From Fulvivirga ulvae (GTDB lineage Bacteria > Bacteroidota > Bacteroidia > Cytophagales > Cyclobacteriaceae): DNA of 64,000 nucleotides. The position numbers and the translations under genes are program-made. Positions 9,991 through 17,743 of this stretch are shown piece after piece. Position 1 is the stretch's first letter; every line of letters begins with the position of its first letter. The stretch covers positions 4,365,501 to 4,429,500 of the forward strand of contig NZ_CP089981.1 of NCBI RefSeq assembly GCF_021389975.1, given 5' to 3'. Below the pieces are notes generated by a model, which made no database searches, was not told the DNA's origin, and was given only the letters and a program-made list of their open reading frames with translations.

Positions 9991-10722
9991 ATGATAAAAA
10001 TGATAAGTCTAAGATCTGCATCTCTCATACTATTATTGGTTGGAATGGTAACCGGACTAAATGCTCAGGAAGCCCAGAAAACAGAAGGTCAAAAACCTAT
10101 GTCAGCACAGCAGGTGCTTTCTGCACACTATGCAGGTGTCTACCAAATGGCTATACGCTACAACGACTATGGAATGGCCAAAAATGCATTATATAATTTA
10201 TATGTAGAGAACCCTCAAAACGACTCAATACTTTATTCTTTATCAGCATTATACCTTCAGTCAGGGCAATTTGCTTCAGCAGCTATTTCTGCCCAGGATG
10301 TACTTTCCATGAGACCCAAACATACTGGTGCCATGGAGATCATGGCGGTGTCATACGAGCGGTTAGGTTTAAAAGATAAGGCCCTGGAAGGGTATGAGTC
10401 ATTATACCTTCAAACCGATGATTATCAAACTCTTTATAAAATCGCCTTTCTGCAGTATGAAATGGGCAGATTAAAGGAGAGTAAAACCAATATTGACATT
10501 TTATTAGGCAAAAAGGAAGCTGAGGATCTGGAAGTGGTTTTTGATGTGGGCAATCAGCAGCAAAAGGAATACCCCATAAAAGTAGCATTACTTAATCTGA
10601 AAGGACTTATTGCCCAGGATGAAGGTGACAAGTCCTCAGCCAAAAAGTATTTTAACGAAGCCCTTGTGATTTCTCCCGACTTTCCTTTCGCTAAAGAGAA
10701 CCTGCAGAATATCGATAAATAA
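9991..10722 (+). CDS. Exported tetratricopeptide-repeat protein
   Basis: This 243-residue protein has a signal peptide (LILLLVGMVTGLNAQ) and then stacked TPR-like helices, for example YAGVYQMAIRYNDYGMAKNAL, LSALYLQSGQFASAAISA, MAVSYERLGLKDKALEGYE and LNLKGLIAQDEGDKSSAKKYF. It is probably a periplasmic scaffold for protein contacts. ATG at 9991 or 10000 could be the start; both keep the signal peptide. It sits between cca and an ECF sigma factor without obvious coupling to either. No specific function can be given. Confidence 0.8.
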   Translation: MIKMISLRSASLILLLVGMVTGLNAQEAQKTEGQKPMSAQQVLSAHYAGVYQMAIRYNDYGMAKNALYNLYVENPQNDSILYSLSALYLQSGQFASAAISAQDVLSMRPKHTGAMEIMAVSYERLGLKDKALEGYESLYLQTDDYQTLYKIAFLQYEMGRLKESKTNIDILLGKKEAEDLEVVFDVGNQQQKEYPIKVALLNLKGLIAQDEGDKSSAKKYFNEALVISPDFPFAKENLQNIDK

Positions 10723-10787
10723 TTCTTAGTTGGTGCAACCCCGATACATCCTTTCCTGTCTATAGCATTAGAAAGGAAAATACTTAT

Positions 10788-11342
10788 TTGGGAGAGAAGT
10801 TTCAAAATATTCACGCCGATGTTTTAGCAAAATGCCTGCAAGGTGACCGGTATGCCCAGAGCCAGCTATATAAACTGTACTCCAAAGCCATGTTTAACGT
10901 GTGCTATAGGATAACAAATAACTTTGATGATGCAGAAGATGTGCTGCAGGAGGCTTTTATCAGTGCTTTTAGAAACCTTCAATCCTATAAAGGAGATGCA
11001 GCTTTTGGCGCCTGGCTTAAGCGTATTGTTATAAATAAAGCAATAAACTTCATCAGGAAGAGACAGGTGGAGATCGCAGAGATACAGGATAATGTTGCAG
11101 ACGAAGATTCCCGGCCGGTAGAGTATAGCCGTGAAATGATGGACATTGAACGAATAAAACGTGCTATGAAACAACTACCTGATGGATATAGACTGGTTTT
11201 TTCACTATATTTAATAGAAGGTTACGATCATAGCGAAATAGCCCAGATACTGGGAATAACAGAGTCTACATCAAAATCTCAATTTAATCGTTCTAAAAAG
11301 AAGCTTAAAGAAATATTACAGAAGGAGGTGATCTATGAGTGA
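10788..11342 (+). CDS. ECF RNA polymerase sigma factor
   Basis: This is a 184-residue extracytoplasmic-function sigma factor. Region 2 is DAEDVLQEAFISAFRNLQSYKGDAAFGAWLKRI, and region 4 is QLPDGYRLVFSLYLIEGYDHSEIAQILGITESTSKSQFNRSKKKL, with its helix-turn-helix at the end. Key blocks are intact. The start used is TTG at 10788 because no ATG lies in frame before region 2. Its last codons overlap the next gene by 8 nt and also contain a full Shine-Dalgarno sequence for that gene. The downstream membrane protein is probably its regulator. The target promoters are unknown. Confidence 0.92.
   Translation: MGEKFQNIHADVLAKCLQGDRYAQSQLYKLYSKAMFNVCYRITNNFDDAEDVLQEAFISAFRNLQSYKGDAAFGAWLKRIVINKAINFIRKRQVEIAEIQDNVADEDSRPVEYSREMMDIERIKRAMKQLPDGYRLVFSLYLIEGYDHSEIAQILGITESTSKSQFNRSKKKLKEILQKEVIYE
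11322..11333 (+). promoter_or_regulatory. Full-length Shine-Dalgarno sequence for the putative anti-sigma gene
   Basis: AAGGAGGTGATC is a perfect 12-base complement of the bacterial 16S rRNA 3' tail and stands 6 nt (from GGAGG) before ATG 11335. It lies inside the last codons of the sigma factor gene. Most starts in this window have no such sequence, so this one stands out and fixes the downstream start codon. Confidence 0.85.
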
Positions 11343-11883
11343 TCAGTTTGAAAAATTCATCAGAGACAATCGTCATGAATTTGATAATGATGAGCCGACC
11401 AATAGGGTTTGGGAAAGTGTTTACAAAAAACTTGGTTCAGCAGCAGGAAGGCAGTATAACTGGCTCTGGAAAGCAGCCTCAATTTTGTTTTTTATTACCT
11501 CGTCAGTAATGTTTTATCAGTTGAATTATGGAAGTGATGATCGTCCCATTGCTTTCAATAAGGAAAAGGTAAACGATGAGTTTCTGTCCGTAGAAAGCTT
11601 TTATTTTCAAAAGATATCAGAAAAGAAAGAGCTTATATACGACTTTGAGGAAAGCAATATAAAAGTTGACGAAGCATTTGAGCAGGACTTGCAGAAGCTT
11701 GATGCTATGTATGAGGTGCTAAAGGATGAGCTGAAAAATAATCCCAGTAAAAAAGTAGTTGATGCTTTGATCCTGAACTTGCTGGTGCGTGTCGACATAT
11801 TGAACAAAGAGCTTCAGGAATTGGAGGATTATGCCAGCAAAAACAAAAAGGAAGAGGATGGTACAGAGGAAATTAACGTTTAG
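11335..11883 (+). CDS. Putative membrane anti-sigma partner
   Basis: This 182-residue protein follows the ECF sigma factor with an 8-nt overlap. It has a cytoplasmic N-terminus (residues 1-~40) and one membrane helix (WLWKAASILFFITSSVMFYQL, about 43-63). A largely charged helical C-terminal part follows (for example QDLQKLDAMYEVLKDELKNNP) that looks like a coiled coil outside the membrane. No known anti-sigma domain motif is recognised. The role is inferred from gene order, topology and coupling, which are typical of Bacteroidota sigma/anti-sigma pairs. Its translation start carries an exceptional Shine-Dalgarno sequence. Confidence 0.7.
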   Translation: MSDQFEKFIRDNRHEFDNDEPTNRVWESVYKKLGSAAGRQYNWLWKAASILFFITSSVMFYQLNYGSDDRPIAFNKEKVNDEFLSVESFYFQKISEKKELIYDFEESNIKVDEAFEQDLQKLDAMYEVLKDELKNNPSKKVVDALILNLLVRVDILNKELQELEDYASKNKKEEDGTEEINV

Positions 11884-11900
11884 CAGGGAAGTTAATTGTA

Positions 11901-12614
11901 TTAATACTGATCAGTTGACAAATCAACCTCTTCAATTTTAGAATCAAGCACTCTCCCTTTTTCACACTTAAGCACGCGGCCCGGATATTTCTTGACCAGA
12001 TTATGGTCATGAGTAGCCATAAGAATAGCCGTACCACTATTATTTATTTCCTGGAAGAGTTTAAATATGCCTTGCGAAACTTCGGGGTCAAGATTACCAG
12101 TTGGTTCATCTGCAAGTAGTATGGCGGGTTCGTTTAGCAGAGCCCTGGCAATGACCACACGCTGTTGCTCGCCCCCTGAAAGCTGATGGGGCATTTTTGA
12201 TCCTACGGAACCAAGGCCAACACGCATAAGCACTTCGGTCAGGCGGGCCTTCATCTTTGACTTTTCTTTCCAGCCAGTGGCCTGCATTACAAAAGTCAGG
12301 TTTTCCGCTACAGAGCGGTCAGGAAAGAGCTGGAAATCCTGAAAAATGATCCCTAGCTTTCTGCGAAGCATTGGTACATCTTTCTGTTTAATAGTTCTGA
12401 TATTAAAACCCGCAACTACAATTTCTCCTAATCTAAGATCAAGGTCAGCGTACAGGGTTTTTAAAAGAGATGTCTTTCCACCACCGGTTCTTCCGATCAA
12501 AAACACAAACTCACCTTTTTCAATTTCGAAGTTGACATCACTGAGTACTGTTCTGTCATCTTGAAAAATAGAGGCGTCCTTTACGCGTACTACCGGATCA
12601 GAGGAGAAAGACAT
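11901..12614 (-). CDS. ftsE: FtsE-like cell-division ABC transporter ATPase
   Basis: This is a 237-residue ABC ATPase with all nucleotide-binding motifs: Walker A GRTGGGKTSLLK, Q-loop FQDFQLFPDRSVAENL, signature LSGGEQQRVVIARALL, Walker B ILLADEPTGNLD and the switch histidine in ATHDHNLV. The phrase LFPDRSVAENL and the length fit FtsE, which with FtsX controls cell-wall hydrolases at the division site. No ftsX is adjacent, which is common in Bacteroidota. LolD-type transport ATPases are close relatives, so the gene name is likely rather than certain. It is followed 11 nt upstream on the same strand by the transaldolase gene. Confidence 0.82.
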   Translation of the reverse strand: MSFSSDPVVRVKDASIFQDDRTVLSDVNFEIEKGEFVFLIGRTGGGKTSLLKTLYADLDLRLGEIVVAGFNIRTIKQKDVPMLRRKLGIIFQDFQLFPDRSVAENLTFVMQATGWKEKSKMKARLTEVLMRVGLGSVGSKMPHQLSGGEQQRVVIARALLNEPAILLADEPTGNLDPEVSQGIFKLFQEINNSGTAILMATHDHNLVKKYPGRVLKCEKGRVLDSKIEEVDLSTDQY

Positions 12615-12625
12615 CTTTTAAATTT

Positions 12626-13282
12626 TTAGCTATTTACTTTTTTATGGTCAGCAAGAAACTTCTCAAGGCCAGCATCGGTTAATGGGTGCTTAAGTAAGCT
12701 TGTGATAACGTTTAGCGGACATGTAGCTACATCAGCGCCTATCTCTGCACACTGAATCAGGTGCATTGTATGCCTGATGCTTGCCGCCAATACCTCAGTA
12801 GGGTATCCATAGTTGTCATAAATCTGCACGATTTGCTCAATAAGATCAAGGCCGTCGTATGCAATATCATCCAATCTTCCGATGAATGGAGAAACATAAC
12901 TTGCGCCGGCTTTTGCAGCTAGTAAAGCCTGTCCTGCAGAAAATACAAGGGTACAGTTAGTTCTGATTCCCTGCTCACTCAAATACTTAATGGCTTTAAC
13001 ACCATCCCTGATCATTGGTATCTTTACCACTATCTTGTCATCGATCTTGGCAAGCTCTTCACCTTCTTTGATCATCTTGTCAAATTCAGTGGCAATAACC
13101 TCTGCACTTACATTGTTATCAACGATATCACAGATAGCTTTATAATGTGCATTCACATTGTCTTCACCTTTTATGCCTTCTTTGGCCATAAGTGAAGGGT
13201 TTGTAGTTACGCCATCCAGTACTCCAAGGTCGTAAGCCTCCTGTATTTCATTCAGGTTGGCAGTATCAATAAAGAATTTCAT
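12626..13282 (-). CDS. fsa: Transaldolase / fructose-6-phosphate aldolase family
   Basis: The 218-residue protein starts MKFFIDTANLNEIQEAYDLGVLDGVTTNPSL, the signature of short (TalC/Fsa-type) transaldolases, and keeps the Schiff-base lysine in KIPM and the NCTLVFSAGQALLAAKAGASYVSPFIGRLDD block. These decameric TIM-barrel enzymes act in the non-oxidative pentose phosphate pathway, either moving a dihydroxyacetone unit or cleaving fructose 6-phosphate. Sequence reading alone cannot choose between the two activities. The length is typical. It lies upstream of ftsE on the same strand, with the SRP RNA gene behind it. Confidence 0.92.
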   Translation of the reverse strand: MKFFIDTANLNEIQEAYDLGVLDGVTTNPSLMAKEGIKGEDNVNAHYKAICDIVDNNVSAEVIATEFDKMIKEGEELAKIDDKIVVKIPMIRDGVKAIKYLSEQGIRTNCTLVFSAGQALLAAKAGASYVSPFIGRLDDIAYDGLDLIEQIVQIYDNYGYPTEVLAASIRHTMHLIQCAEIGADVATCPLNVITSLLKHPLTDAGLEKFLADHKKVNS

Positions 13283-13348
13283 AAATATGTGGTTGTTGGA
13301 ATATAGTTTCTAACGCTAAGATATATCGAGAAATTGATAAAAAAAAAA

Positions 13349-13440
13349 GGCAAATCAAGTATCGCACCGCTACAACCGCCTACCCTTGCTACCTTCCGGT
13401 CCTGGGGGAGTTCAGCAGGAGCTGGTCGTACTGATTTGCC
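13349..13440 (-). ncRNA. ffs: Signal recognition particle RNA, small bacterial type (4.5S)
   Basis: Read on the minus strand, the segment starts GGCAAATCAGTACGACCAGC and ends GATACTTGATTTGCC, so its ends pair to close the molecule. The middle carries the universally conserved apical domain CAGGACCGGAAGGTAGCA, where Ffh protein binds. The ~92-nt length fits the short bacterial SRP RNA. A TACTTTTG promoter element ends 4 nt before the predicted first base. Product: the RNA core of the particle that targets nascent membrane proteins. Confidence 0.93.
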
Positions 13441-13444
13441 ACTG

Positions 13445-13476
13445 CAAAAGTAGGAAGATTAGGTGAATTGTAAAAA
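13445..13476 (-). promoter_or_regulatory. Promoter of the SRP RNA gene
   Basis: On the minus strand TACTTTTG (13452-13445) matches the Bacteroidota -7 consensus TAnnTTTG. Twenty bases further upstream lies TTTT (13476-13473) at the -33 position. The -7 element ends 4 nt before the first paired base of the RNA, which is where transcription should begin. Confidence 0.75.
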
Positions 13477-13532
13477 GTTAGCGAGTATTAAATTAAAGAT
13501 TTTTGTTAAATTGATCGAAAAGCTGTTTGCTC

Positions 13533-13886
13533 ATGACTGGTAACACATTTCTAACGGTTAAACTACTTAAACTTTACTGCTACAGACAGGAAGAAAATGA
13601 TGGAGATGAGGTTTATATGAGGTACAATGATCAACGCCTTTGGCCAAAAAAGGAAAAGTATTGTAAAATGGATAAAGGTGAGGTAACTATTAATGCCAAA
13701 ATCAAAAACATTAAAAATAACGAAGTGCTCTCAATAGAGTTATGGGATTATGATGTTATTAGTCGCGATGATAAATTAGGGCTTTTTACCATGTTAGTTG
13801 ATGAAAAAGGCGGGCCATTCAGAACTGATATGTTGGCTGACAATGAACATGGGGCGAAATACTCCCTGGAATGGGAGGTCAGTTGA
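13533..13886 (+). CDS. Small C2-like domain protein
   Basis: This 117-residue protein (ATG 13533; a TTG two codons earlier is less likely) has no signal peptide. Its pattern of beta-strands (TVKLLKLYCYRQ, DEVYMRYNDQRLWP, GEVTINAKIKNI) ending in VLSIELWDYDVISRDDKLGLF strongly resembles the latter half of a C2 beta-sandwich, where the Asp cluster DYDVISRDD would lie in a ligand loop. C2 domains bind lipids or proteins, sometimes through calcium. The stop abuts the stop of the convergent gene with no spacer. The fold is inference and no process can be assigned. Confidence 0.6.
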   Translation: MTGNTFLTVKLLKLYCYRQEENDGDEVYMRYNDQRLWPKKEKYCKMDKGEVTINAKIKNIKNNEVLSIELWDYDVISRDDKLGLFTMLVDEKGGPFRTDMLADNEHGAKYSLEWEVS

Positions 13887-14120
13887 TTATTTTACCAGCC
13901 CTTTGAGGTATAGGTTAAACTCAAGCGAACTGGATTCTGTGAAGCCATCTACTTTAAGGTCTTCATAAATGTCTTCATCAAATTCCATTTTTCTTTTTTC
14001 AATTTCACCATTTTTGTGTATTGTGAGTTCTATACCATTCAAATTGACTGGATTCACCTGTACAATGATCGTGAAATCATCAAACAGACGCTTGAAATAC
14101 TGATGAACGACATTTTGCAT
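13887..14120 (-). CDS. Hypothetical protein, 77 residues
   Basis: I start it at ATG 14120 (MQNVVHQYFKRLFDDF). An upstream TTG at 14144 would overlap the divergent GNAT gene region and is less likely. The protein is small, without a signal peptide, and predicted as mixed alpha/beta (TIIVQVNPVNLNGIELTIHKNG followed by an acidic stretch). I do not recognise it. It converges with and directly abuts the C2-like gene and is divergent from the GNAT gene 26 nt away. Confidence 0.6.
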   Translation of the reverse strand: MQNVVHQYFKRLFDDFTIIVQVNPVNLNGIELTIHKNGEIEKRKMEFDEDIYEDLKVDGFTESSSLEFNLYLKGLVK

Positions 14121-14146
14121 AATCTGAAATATATGTTTTGACAAAG

Positions 14147-14686
14147 ATGCTGAATTTGCCGGAAAGTTTTGAAACAGAAAGATTAGTAATAAGAAAGCTA
14201 AGGCATGAAGATGCTCCGGCTATTTATGAAGGGTATGCAAGTATACATGAAAGCACCAGATTTGTTTCATGGCCTACGCACCGGTCGGTTGAGGATACTC
14301 ATAACTTTCTTACTATAAAAGAAGATGAATGGAATCAAGGAAAAGATTATGCCTACGCGGTGACCTTGAAAGCCACTGGGAGCTTAATTGGTGGCTTAGG
14401 CGCTATAAATGAGCAGGGAAAGGTAGCTATAGGCTATATTCTGAACCCGGCTTTTGAACGGAACGGATACGCCACAGAGGCCGTGAAGAAATTGGTTGTG
14501 TTGCTCAGCAACATACCGGAAGTTTGGCGAATATGGGCTCTATGTGATATCGATAATATTGGTTCGTGTAAAGTGCTGGAAAAGGTAGGGTTTAAGAGGG
14601 AAGCAGTACTTCATCGCTGGTATCGCTTCGTCAATCAGGAGAATGCTATAAAGGATTGTGTTTTCTACCTGTTTCCAAGGCCATAG
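14147..14686 (+). CDS. GNAT family N-acetyltransferase (RimJ/RimL-like)
   Basis: The start is ATG 14147 (MLNLPESFETERLVIRKL); the TTG 9 nt upstream is rejected. The 179 residues show the RimJ/RimL-type acetyltransferase fold: TERLVIRKLRHEDAPAIYEGY at the N-terminus, AIGYILNPAFERNGYATEAVKKLV (the acetyl-CoA pyrophosphate loop) in the middle, and CDIDNIGSCKVLEKVGFKREAVLHRWYR at the end. It transfers acetyl from acetyl-CoA to an amine, either a protein N-terminus or a small molecule; the substrate is not readable. Its 3' end overlaps the convergent gene by 41 nt. Confidence 0.87.
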   Translation: MLNLPESFETERLVIRKLRHEDAPAIYEGYASIHESTRFVSWPTHRSVEDTHNFLTIKEDEWNQGKDYAYAVTLKATGSLIGGLGAINEQGKVAIGYILNPAFERNGYATEAVKKLVVLLSNIPEVWRIWALCDIDNIGSCKVLEKVGFKREAVLHRWYRFVNQENAIKDCVFYLFPRP

Positions 14687-15134
14687 AATGTTCCGTTTTT
14701 GGTAATTTTATTTTGTCCAGAAGCTCATCTTCCAATAAGTCGGCCCATTCATTTATATAAGTGATTACGTCCTCTTTCTTGTTATGCTGCAAATAGCGAT
14801 GGCTATGCGAGAGCCTCTTCAATATTTTAGGGTCCGATAATTTTTCAAGATGTTTAAGGTCATCCGTGTCCAGTCCAAAATCAAGCATCTGAGTTATGAG
14901 TTCGTCCATCAGCAAACCGCTGGTGGGGCAGTAATCATTAAGCTGATCATTCCAGTCTCCATATTTATTCATAGCCCTGGAATGAATTTCTGCTTTGTTC
15001 AGCCGGGTAATTTCCTGAACCAGATGACCGCAGTTACAACTACCCATATGTCCCCATTGATAATCCTTATTTTGCCGTAGTTTCCGGGCGGTCTTTCTAA
15101 GTGCCTCTATAAGATGTAAACTTGTCTTTGCCAT
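14646..15134 (-). CDS. Conserved-looking hypothetical protein, 162 residues
   Basis: ATG 15134 (MAKTSLHLIEALRKTARKL) is preferred over TTG 15161. The protein is soluble and mostly helical, with a clustered motif YQWGHMGSCNCGHLVQEI (CxC plus His, possibly metal-binding) and CPTSGLLMDELI. The final 13 codons and the stop overlap the GNAT gene on the opposite strand. I do not recognise the family. The conserved-looking Cys/His cluster near residue 40 is the only functional hint. Confidence 0.7.
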   Translation of the reverse strand: MAKTSLHLIEALRKTARKLRQNKDYQWGHMGSCNCGHLVQEITRLNKAEIHSRAMNKYGDWNDQLNDYCPTSGLLMDELITQMLDFGLDTDDLKHLEKLSDPKILKRLSHSHRYLQHNKKEDVITYINEWADLLEDELLDKIKLPKTEHSMALETGRKHNPL

Positions 15135-15297
15135 GGAATGAATGCTTTCTATAAAGAACAAAAGTTGCTTTTTTTAGTTCTTACGAATTTTATCGGCTGA
15201 GGATGTTTTTTATCATAGCTTTAGGCCGTTGATATAAGATCACTCTGAATTATGCCAATAAAAAATCATTTTTAAAGAATCATTAAACCTTATCAAC

Positions 15298-17385
15298 ATG
15301 TATTTAAAAAGTTTTAACCTATCTAATACGCTTTTGGCTTTGGGTATTACGGCTGTGGTTGTAGGCTGTGGTACTTCTTCAGATGAGAAGTCAAAAGTGG
15401 AAGAAACAAATGAAGTTATAGGAATCAATACTACCTATATTGATTCCACTGTAAGACCTGCAGACGATTTTTTTCGCTTTGTTAATGGTAAGTGGATAGA
15501 CCAGACCGAGATCCCGGGTGACCAGGGAAGATGGGGCAGCTTCAATGAATTACGTGAAATGACTAATGAAACAGTACTTGATGTGCTGGAAAATGCAGGA
15601 AAGAGCAATAAATACGGCGAAGGTACCGATCAGAAAAAGGCTACGGATTTTTATGCTATAGGTATGGATTCATTACTCGCTGAGAATGCCGGGATCAGGC
15701 CGCTGGAGTTGTATTTTGAAAAAATCTCAAAGATTGGGAATGTAAAAGATCTTCAGAAGTATCTTTCTGAGCAGGAAACATATGGAGGGGGAGCATTTTT
15801 TGGTTTTGCCGTATTTCCTGATCTGAAGAATAGTAAAGTGATGGCCGCTTACATTGGTCAGGGTGGGCTTGGCCTTCCTGACAGAGACTATTACACCAAA
15901 ACAGATGCCAAGTCAAAGGAAATCAGGGAGAAATATGAGCAACATTTGGTCAGAATGTTAAAGCTTCTGGGAGAGGAGCAGGAGAGTGCTGAAGGCCAGG
16001 CTAAGCGTATAGTAGAGCTTGAGACCAGAATGGCTGAGGCATCCATGACAAATGTAGAGCGAAGAAATATACCTGCACTGTACAACAAAATGTCTCTGGA
16101 AGATCTTGATAAGCTGGCTCCTTCAATAGACTGGAAAGAATACCTGGTTGATATGGGCGTAAAAGGCATAGATACCTTGATTGTAATGCAGCCTAAGTTT
16201 GTAGAAGAATTTCAAAAAATTACCGAAGAAGTTCCCGTGTCTACCTGGAAAGAATATTTGCGATGGAGAATACTTGATGCCAATGCCGGTTATTTGAATA
16301 ACGAGTTCGTTCAGGCCAACTTTGAGTTTTTCAGTAAAGAACTGAGAGGTGTTGAAGAAATGCAGCCCAGATGGAAACGTGTGCTGGCAACTACTAATGC
16401 CTCTCTAGGTGAAGCCATAGGTAAGCTATACGTTGATGACGTTTTCCCTCCCGAAGCGAAACAGAAAGCCCAGGAGATGGTGGAGAACATTAAGCTGGCA
16501 TTTGCTGACAGAATAAAGAATCTGGATTGGATGTCTGATTCCACTAAGGAAAAGGCGTTGGCTAAGTTGAAAACCATGACGGTTAAAATAGGTTACCCTG
16601 ATGAGTGGAGAGACTATTCAGGCCTTGAAGTAGAGGGAGATCCCGAGAAATCATCCTATGTAGGAAATATACTTAATGCGAATAAGTTTGCTTTCAACTA
16701 TCAGGTTAACAAAATAGGTAAGCCGGTTGACAAGAAAGAGTGGGGTATGAGTCCTCAAACTGTAAATGCATATTTCAACCCGCTATTTAATGAAATAGTG
16801 TTTCCGGCGGCTATTCTTCAACCTCCTTTCTACAATTATAAAGCTGATATGGCTGTAAATTACGGAGGTATTGGGGCTGTAATTGGTCATGAGATATCGC
16901 ACTGTTTTGATGATCAGGGGAGCCGATTTGATGCTGAAGGAAACATGAAAAACTGGTGGAGTGAAGAGGATGCGGCTAGTTTCAAATCCAGAACGGGACA
17001 GCTCGTTGCACAATATGATGACTACGAACCTTTGGATAGTGTCAAAGTCAATGGGGCCTTTACTTTAGGAGAGAATATAGGTGATCTTGGTGGTGTTAAT
17101 GCTGCTTATGACGGACTTCAGCGCCATTTGGCAGAGCATGGTAATCCCGGCCTGATCGATGGAATGACCCAGGAGCAAAGGTTTTTCATGTCATGGGCTA
17201 CCATATGGAGAATTAAGTACAAAGATGAGACATTGCGAACCCAGGTAAATACTGATCCGCATTCTCCGGGTATGTACCGAGCTAACGGACCTCTGGCTAA
17301 TTTGGAGAGCTTCTATAAGGCTTTTGATGTAAAGCCGGGAGATGGCATGTATAGAGCAGATAGTGTAAGAGTAAAGATTTGGTAA
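15298..17385 (+). CDS. M13 family zinc metallopeptidase, lipoprotein
   Basis: The 695-residue protein starts with a lipoprotein signal (LLALGITAVVVGC, lipobox cysteine about residue 23), so it is probably anchored in the outer or inner membrane facing the periplasm or outside. The N-terminal M13 domain starts at RPADDFFRFVNGKWIDQTEIPGD. The catalytic zinc site is GHEISHCFDDQG with HExxH at residues 531-535, the third zinc ligand in TLGENIGDLGG, and a C-terminal FFMSWATIWR and DPHSPG(M)YRANGPL. These are neprilysin/PepO relatives that cleave peptides up to about 30 residues. All catalytic residues are present. A perfect inverted repeat follows the stop. Confidence 0.95.
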   Translation: MYLKSFNLSNTLLALGITAVVVGCGTSSDEKSKVEETNEVIGINTTYIDSTVRPADDFFRFVNGKWIDQTEIPGDQGRWGSFNELREMTNETVLDVLENAGKSNKYGEGTDQKKATDFYAIGMDSLLAENAGIRPLELYFEKISKIGNVKDLQKYLSEQETYGGGAFFGFAVFPDLKNSKVMAAYIGQGGLGLPDRDYYTKTDAKSKEIREKYEQHLVRMLKLLGEEQESAEGQAKRIVELETRMAEASMTNVERRNIPALYNKMSLEDLDKLAPSIDWKEYLVDMGVKGIDTLIVMQPKFVEEFQKITEEVPVSTWKEYLRWRILDANAGYLNNEFVQANFEFFSKELRGVEEMQPRWKRVLATTNASLGEAIGKLYVDDVFPPEAKQKAQEMVENIKLAFADRIKNLDWMSDSTKEKALAKLKTMTVKIGYPDEWRDYSGLEVEGDPEKSSYVGNILNANKFAFNYQVNKIGKPVDKKEWGMSPQTVNAYFNPLFNEIVFPAAILQPPFYNYKADMAVNYGGIGAVIGHEISHCFDDQGSRFDAEGNMKNWWSEEDAASFKSRTGQLVAQYDDYEPLDSVKVNGAFTLGENIGDLGGVNAAYDGLQRHLAEHGNPGLIDGMTQEQRFFMSWATIWRIKYKDETLRTQVNTDPHSPGMYRANGPLANLESFYKAFDVKPGDGMYRADSVRVKIW

Positions 17386-17391
17386 AAAATT

Positions 17392-17431
17392 CAAACTTTA
17401 TTAAACTTGTTTTACAGTTTAATAAAGTTTG
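17392..17431. terminator. Perfect 16-bp inverted repeat after the M13 peptidase
   Basis: CAAACTTTATTAAACT (17392-17407) pairs perfectly with AGTTTAATAAAGTTTG (17416-17431) around an 8-nt loop, starting 6 nt after the stop codon. The position fits a terminator. The stem is AT-rich and lacks a long T-run, so efficiency is uncertain. Confidence 0.6.
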
Positions 17432-17450
17432 TCTTTAATCAATTTGTTAT

Positions 17451-17612
17451 ATGGGAAAAGGAGATAAAAAAACCAAAAAAGGAAAGATCGCAATGGGGTC
17501 TTATGGTGTAACAAGGCCAAGACCGGTTAGCAAAAACACGGCTTCTGATTCTGATGGGAAGAAAGCTGATGGAGCTAAAAAATCAGCATCCAAAAAAGGA
17601 ACAAAAGCCTGA
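17451..17612 (+). CDS. 30S ribosomal protein bTHX
   Basis: This 53-residue, very basic protein begins MGKGDKKTKKGKI and continues MGSYGVTRPRP, the signature of bTHX (Thx), a small protein bound at the head of the 30S subunit in Thermus and common in Bacteroidota. About the last 25 residues are a Lys/Ala/Ser-rich tail. It is too short for most gene callers. It is a single gene between the M13 peptidase terminator and the trp promoter. Confidence 0.85.
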   Translation: MGKGDKKTKKGKIAMGSYGVTRPRPVSKNTASDSDGKKADGAKKSASKKGTKA

Positions 17613-17646
17613 GCTGAACTGAAGTTAAGTAAAAAAAGAACTTTTG

Positions 17647-17678
17647 TTTGCACATAAAAATTTCCTTTTATACTTTTG
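17647..17678 (+). promoter_or_regulatory. trp operon promoter
   Basis: TTTG (17647-17650), a 20-nt spacer and TACTTTTG (17671-17678) form a perfect Bacteroidota promoter (-33 TTTG, -7 TAnnTTTG). Transcription would begin around 17682-17685, only a few bases before the ATG of the first leader peptide, so that leader is nearly or fully leaderless. Confidence 0.8.
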
Positions 17679-17686
17679 ATCTGAAT

Positions 17687-17743
17687 ATGAAAAACAACTC
17701 ATTAAATAACGCTTGGTGGTGGCACTATACCAAAAATTGGTAG
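17687..17743 (+). CDS. trpL: trp operon leader peptide 1
   Basis: The 18-codon reading frame MKNNSLNNAWWWHYTKNW has three consecutive Trp codons (17714-17722) and a fourth just before the stop. It begins a few bases after the predicted transcription start and ends inside the region that forms the antiterminator. This is the hallmark of a ribosome-mediated attenuator that senses charged tRNA-Trp. Confidence 0.88.
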   Translation: MKNNSLNNAWWWHYTKNW

